Shown: positions 28,665 through 32,199 of the stretch, piece by piece | Layout: each line of letters opens with the position of its first letter | Position numbering within the stretch: the stretch's first letter is position 1 | Assembly: GCA_000434215.1 (NCBI GenBank) | Contig: HF999696.1 | Span: 44,274-76,472, forward strand | Direction of reading: 5' to 3' | Origin: Bacteroides sp. CAG:144 | Lineage (GTDB): Bacteria; Bacteroidota; Bacteroidia; Bacteroidales; UBA11471 | Length of the DNA stretch: 32,199 nt | Notes under the pieces: model-generated | What the model was told of the DNA's origin: nothing | Seen by the model: only the letters and a program-made list of their open reading frames with translations | Databases searched by the model: none | Translations under genes and position numbers: made by a program

Positions 28665-29795
28665 ATGAGAAAAATTTTTCGTCATATACATTTATGGCTT
28701 TCCGTCCCTTTCGGACTCATCATCACACTGATTTGCTTCTCGGGTGCGATGCTGGTATTCGAAGCGGAGATCATGAAAATCTTCCGCCATGACCTTTACT
28801 ATGTAAAAGAGGTAAAAGAAGCTCCGTTACCCGCCGACAAAATCATGGAAAACGTAGCCGGAATACTTCCAGACGATGTAACGGCAACCGGACTTAATAT
28901 TTTCGCCAACCCCGAAAGATCGTATCAGGTAAGTCTGTCCAAACCCCGACGTTCGTCCTTGTTCGTAGACCCGTACACCGGCGAAGTCCTCGGGAAATAT
29001 GAGCGGTCTCCGTTTTTTCTCACCATGTTCAAATTGCACAGGTGGCTGCTCGACAGCATGAAACCCGGCAGTGATATATTCGTCGGTAAACTGGTTGTAG
29101 GTATAAGCACGTTGATATTCGTTTTTATCCTGATTTCAGGTATTGTCATCTGGTGGCCCCGTACACGGAAAGCTCTTGTAAACAGTCTGAAAATTTCAAC
29201 CGGAAAAGGGTTGAAACGTTTTTGGTATGACCTTCATGTTGCCGGCGGTATGTACATACTCCTGTTCCTATTGGTTATGGCTCTCACGGGGCTGACCTGG
29301 TCTTTCTCTTGGTATCGGACGGGATTCTACCGACTTTTCGGTGTAGAAGTTCAACAGCGGAAATCGGGAAAGGCGTCTTCCTCTCCACATGGTAAAGAAA
29401 AGAAAAACGAACACGACGGCACAAAATCGGACGTATCATACACATATTGGCAGCAAGTATATGAAGAACTGTCCAAACAAAACGACGGGTATAAACAGAT
29501 TACCGTCTCGGACGGTACAGCGACTGTCGCTTTCGGCCGTCTCGGAAATCAAAGAGCCTCCGATCGCTATACATTCGATCCCGATAACGGAACAATTACC
29601 TCGGTCGACTTATACAAGGATACCGAAAAATCGGGTAAAATACGAGGCTGGATATACTCGGTACACGTCGGAAACTGGGGCGGGACATTCACCCGCATAC
29701 TCTATTTTATCGCCGCTTTGGGCGGTGCTTCTCTCCCGCTGACCGGTTACTATCTGTGGATCAAAAGATGGACTCGTAAAAAACATAAGGTTTAA
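28665..29795 (+). CDS. xusC: PepSY-domain inner-membrane protein, XusC-like (putative siderophore-iron reductase)
   Basis: 376 residues of the PepSY_TM family. Membrane helices lie at about 11-33, 143-164, 194-214 and 343-366, with a periplasmic PepSY-type domain between helices 1 and 2 and another between 3 and 4. Histidines beside the helices (H7/H9 in RHIHLW, H125 in KLHRWL, H191 in DLHVAGG, H334 in YSVHVGNWGG) are placed like the heme-ligating residues of related reductases such as FoxB. The likely role is reducing or releasing iron from the siderophore delivered by the XusA/XusB partners; this is inferred from family and context. The basic C-terminus (KRWTRKKHKV) is cytosolic by the positive-inside rule. 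Confidence 0.8.
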   Translation: MRKIFRHIHLWLSVPFGLIITLICFSGAMLVFEAEIMKIFRHDLYYVKEVKEAPLPADKIMENVAGILPDDVTATGLNIFANPERSYQVSLSKPRRSSLFVDPYTGEVLGKYERSPFFLTMFKLHRWLLDSMKPGSDIFVGKLVVGISTLIFVFILISGIVIWWPRTRKALVNSLKISTGKGLKRFWYDLHVAGGMYILLFLLVMALTGLTWSFSWYRTGFYRLFGVEVQQRKSGKASSSPHGKEKKNEHDGTKSDVSYTYWQQVYEELSKQNDGYKQITVSDGTATVAFGRLGNQRASDRYTFDPDNGTITSVDLYKDTEKSGKIRGWIYSVHVGNWGGTFTRILYFIAALGGASLPLTGYYLWIKRWTRKKHKV

Positions 29796-29817
29796 AAATA
29801 TGGCTTTCGAGGAATAA

Positions 29818-29867
29818 AGCAAATAGAGTATGTCGTTATGTCTCTTCGATATGCTCTATTTGTTTTA
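29818..29867 (+). terminator. Terminator of the xus operon
   Basis: Long 16-bp stem with two wobble pairs (29820-29835 and 29847-29862), 11-nt loop, followed by TTTT. Confidence 0.9.
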
Positions 29868-29996
29868 CCATTTCGAGGTCTGAAATTTTTCGACATTTCA
29901 AGTCTAATTGTTATTCCATATACATATAGAGGCCGGGCTTTGTATCCTTAAACGGAGTGTAATCATACCGTGAAAATTTATCATTTCAGATACCTG
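29868..29996. other. Intergenic DNA with no recognised element
   Basis: AT-rich sequence between the xus terminator and the repeat cluster. I see no gene, clear promoter or repeat in it. Confidence 0.5.
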
Positions 29997-30371
29997 TTAT
30001 TCTGAACGCAGCGAAAGCGGAGCGAAGATTCTCCCACCAAATGGGCATTTTGTATGTCATTCTGAATAGAACAAAGCGAAATGAAGAATCTCCTACCAAG
30101 AGATGTAACGCTTACAGTAATATATCATTCTGAAAGGTTCTGCCTTGAAGAACCCAAGCGAGCATATTGTGAGGGATCTCTCACATACGTTCGAGATGAC
30201 AAACGATGTCATTCTGACGATCGCAAGGAGGAAGAATCTCTACCCAAGCGATAGCGAAGCATCTCTATCAAAGCGAGCAAGAAAGATATTCCTCGCCCTC
30301 GCTCGGAATGACATGACTGTCTTTCTGAAAGGTAATATAAGCCGCAACAGCGACAAAAAAGGCGGAATGAC
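29997..30371. repeat. Cluster of Bacteroidota-type interspersed repeats (CATTCTGA...AGCGAAG...AATCTC)
   Basis: Several diverged copies of an element with core TCATTCTGA, then an AGCGAA-rich middle, then GAAGAATCTC. Direct copies start at about 29997, 30055, 30125 and 30208. Inverted copies are marked by GGAATGACA at about 30305-30313 and 30364-30372. The copies differ in the middle, and opposite orientations could pair as hairpins. Similar intergenic elements are common in this phylum (from memory). No transposase gene is present. Short reading frames here are by-products. Confidence 0.75.
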
Positions 30372-30471
30372 ATAGGGAAAAGGGAGACCCAAAAAAGATT
30401 GCAATACCCTCCCATTTTTGCATAGAAACACTTTTCGGAAGAAAGGGAAAGTATGTATCGGCAAAATATCT

Positions 30472-30479
30472 TATCTTTG
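30472..30479 (+). promoter_or_regulatory. Candidate -7 box for the serine acetyltransferase gene
   Basis: TATCTTTG fits TAnnTTTG, 26 nt before the ATG. The matching -33 box is not evident. Confidence 0.45.
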
Positions 30480-30505
30480 TCGTTTCATTATCAATCATCA
30501 CCACG

Positions 30506-31399
30506 ATGACCCCGCACACGCATATCATCACCGAAGTCGTAGAGAATTTATCTACCTCCGACCCGTTAAATCCGTCGAACTACCACGGTAACGACGGTTG
30601 CCATATGCCCTCGATCGAAAAACTGAGCGAAATCATCGATTTGTGCCGTAAACTTCTTTTCCCGGGATATTTCGGGTTATCGGGGTTGAACGGCCTCACC
30701 ATGCGCTACCATCTGGGTACAACGGCCGAACGGTTATACATTCTGCTCAGCAATCAAATTTTTTCCGTTCTCAATCTCGACAAACCCGAAGGAGGCTGCG
30801 ATAACGAAAAAGAGTTGCATGAGAAAGCAGGAGAACATGCTTCGACTTTCATCAAGAAACTCCCCGAATTGCGTCGTATCCTCGCAACCGACGTCATTGC
30901 CACCTACAATGGCGACCCTGCCGCCGAAAGTTACGGAGAAGTCATCTATTGTTACCCTGCCATACGCGCCATGATCAATTATCGTGTCGCCCACCAATTA
31001 CACACACAAGGCATACTGCTTATCCCGAGAATCCTCACCGAAATGGCTCATTCCGAGACCGGAATCGACATACACCCGGCTGCCACGATAGGAGAATATT
31101 TTTCGATCGATCACGGTACAGGTGTCGTAATCGGAGCGACCGCCATTATCGGGAAAAACGTGAAACTTTATCAAGGGGTAACACTGGGTGCCAAAAGTTT
31201 CCCACTCGACGATAACGGAAATCCTATCAAAGGCATACCCCGCCACCCCATTCTCGAAGACAATGTCATCGTCTACTCCAACGCCACGATACTGGGACGC
31301 ATCACCATAGGTCGCGGCGCCACGATAGGCGGGAATATATGGGTTACCGAAGACGTAGCCCCGGAAACCCGCATTTTACAAAGTAAAGCTCGAAAATAA
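30506..31399 (+). CDS. cysE: Serine O-acetyltransferase (EpsC/CysE family)
   Basis: Acetylates serine with acetyl-CoA to give O-acetylserine, the direct precursor of cysteine. 297 residues. A helical N-terminal domain (about 1-170) includes LLATDVIATYNGDPAAES-like sequence near 130-145. A left-handed beta-helix of hexapeptide repeats then runs about 180-290: IDIHPAATIGEYFSIDHG, GVVIGATAIIGKNVKLYQG and ATILGRITIGRGATIGG. The catalytic histidines should be those in IDIHPAA and IDHGTG. The longer N-terminus fits the EpsC-type enzymes rather than short maltose-type acetyltransferases. The stop codon overlaps the next start (TAATG). Confidence 0.94.
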   Translation: MTPHTHIITEVVENLSTSDPLNPSNYHGNDGCHMPSIEKLSEIIDLCRKLLFPGYFGLSGLNGLTMRYHLGTTAERLYILLSNQIFSVLNLDKPEGGCDNEKELHEKAGEHASTFIKKLPELRRILATDVIATYNGDPAAESYGEVIYCYPAIRAMINYRVAHQLHTQGILLIPRILTEMAHSETGIDIHPAATIGEYFSIDHGTGVVIGATAIIGKNVKLYQGVTLGAKSFPLDDNGNPIKGIPRHPILEDNVIVYSNATILGRITIGRGATIGGNIWVTEDVAPETRILQSKARK

Positions 31400-32199
31400 T
31401 GCAATCAGCCACATCGACATTCATTGCTAAAACGTTCCAAGGACTCGAAGAGGTTCTCGCTTCGGAAATAGCCGCACTCGGCGGTAAAGACATAGAAACA
31501 GGCCGACGAATGGTCTCGTTTACCGGCGACAAGGAACTTCTCTACAAAACCAACCTGCACTGCCGTACCGCATTGCGCATACTCAAACCCATCTATACCT
31601 TTACAGCCGGAGACCCCGACGAACTCTACGCCCAAATAAAAGCAATGGACTGGACAGAGTACCTGACGCCCGAAATGACTTTTTCGATCGACCCGGTCGT
31701 TTACTCCGACGAGTTCCGCCATTCCAAGTTCGTAACTTACCGGGCAAAAGACGCTATTGCCGATTTTTTTAATGAACGTTTCGGAAAACGTCCTTCGGTG
31801 CGATTGAGCAATGCCGACATTCTCATCAACCTGCATATCAACCAGACCACCTGCACCTTGTCGCTCGACAGCTCGGGCGAATCGTTGCACCGACGGGGAT
31901 ACCGTACCGCCCAGACCGAAGCCCCGCTCAACGAAGTATTGGCTGCGGGGTTGCTATTGTTGGCCGGCTGGGACGGAAGCCGGGACTTCATCGACCCTAT
32001 GTGCGGGTCGGGTACTCTCCTCATCGAGGCTGCCCTCATCGCAACAGGAACACCGGCCGGAATCTACCGGAAAGATTTTGCATTCAAACATTGGAACGAC
32101 TTCGATCAAGAACTGTTCGACCGTCTTTATGAAGATGAAAGCAGCGAACACCCGTTCGAACATAAGATCTACGGCAGCGACCTTTCTCCCATTGCTGTG
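31399..32199 (+). CDS. THUMP-domain class I SAM-dependent RNA methyltransferase, partial (3' end outside window)
   Basis: Likely 23S rRNA guanine N2-methyltransferase of the RlmL N-terminal type. 267 residues are present and the frame is open to the window end. The start is the ATG overlapping the cysE stop, giving MQSATSTFIAKTFQGLEEVL. Residues about 1-155 form the ferredoxin-like/THUMP RNA-binding region (with VRLSNADILINLHINQTTC). LHRRGYRTAQTEAPLNEVLAAGLL follows, split by the family's conserved RGYR element, and SAM motif I, DPMCGSGTLLIEAAL, is at about 199-213. The sequence ends at IYGSDLSP, the acidic ribose-binding loop. The NPPY catalytic motif lies beyond the window. No clear separate promoter was seen, so it is probably cotranscribed with cysE. 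Confidence 0.92.
   Translation, partial: MQSATSTFIAKTFQGLEEVLASEIAALGGKDIETGRRMVSFTGDKELLYKTNLHCRTALRILKPIYTFTAGDPDELYAQIKAMDWTEYLTPEMTFSIDPVVYSDEFRHSKFVTYRAKDAIADFFNERFGKRPSVRLSNADILINLHINQTTCTLSLDSSGESLHRRGYRTAQTEAPLNEVLAAGLLLLAGWDGSRDFIDPMCGSGTLLIEAALIATGTPAGIYRKDFAFKHWNDFDQELFDRLYEDESSEHPFEHKIYGSDLSPIAV

Noticed and set aside
30145..30375. Short frames on both strands in the repeat cluster
   Set aside because: They are translations of the interspersed repeat elements, with no start signal or conserved protein features.

Overview
The window is chromosomal DNA from a member of the Bacteroidota, most likely order Bacteroidales. Evidence: many gene starts are preceded by the Bacteroidota housekeeping promoter (TTTG, 19-21 nt, TAnnTTTG); there is a DUF4374 lipoprotein and a XusABC-type siderophore set; fumarate reductase is in the order C-A-B; a Big_2 protein ends in a type IX-like C-terminal domain; and Shine-Dalgarno sequences are mostly absent. 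The genus cannot be told from the sequence alone.

Layout. 1-418: 5' part of queH on the minus strand. 482-5603: a complete, compact type II-C CRISPR-Cas locus. It has a divergent tracrRNA (about 482-571, minus), cas9 (1141 codons), cas1 and cas2 with overlapping ends, a terminator, and a two-repeat, one-spacer array (5479-5603) read on the minus strand. 5944-7083: a secreted two-Big_2-domain protein. 7249-8893: tRNA-Arg(CCU), recO (minus), and a tRNA-Glu / rpsT / tRNA-Glu unit. 9074-17539: a gyrB, rnr, parE, coaD, C-terminal protease cluster. 17627-17899: HU on the minus strand. 18156-20859: two overlapping rhomboid genes and a membrane-anchored endonuclease/exonuclease/phosphatase family protein. 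20878-24550: the quinone-linked fumarate reductase/succinate dehydrogenase operon. 24590-29867: a xusA-xusB-xusC-like iron-siderophore operon. 29997-30371: a cluster of Bacteroidota-type interspersed repeats. 30506-32199: serine acetyltransferase followed by a THUMP-domain RNA methyltransferase cut by the window end.

Most of the window is core metabolism and information processing. The accessory part is the CRISPR locus with its neighbour and the repeat cluster. The most interesting reading is that every RNA part of the CRISPR system carries its own Bacteroidota-type promoter: exact matches for tracrRNA and cas9, placed back to back, and a match of the same architecture inside each repeat. 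A tiny array could therefore make crRNA without a leader promoter. The two repeats are identical over the promoter-proximal half and diverge in the half that pairs with tracrRNA, which fits that model. Secondary points are a 17-bp palindrome on the gyrB promoter, an unusual valine in the GyrB EGDSAG region, an operator-like inverted repeat before xusA, and a hairpin between xusB and xusC.
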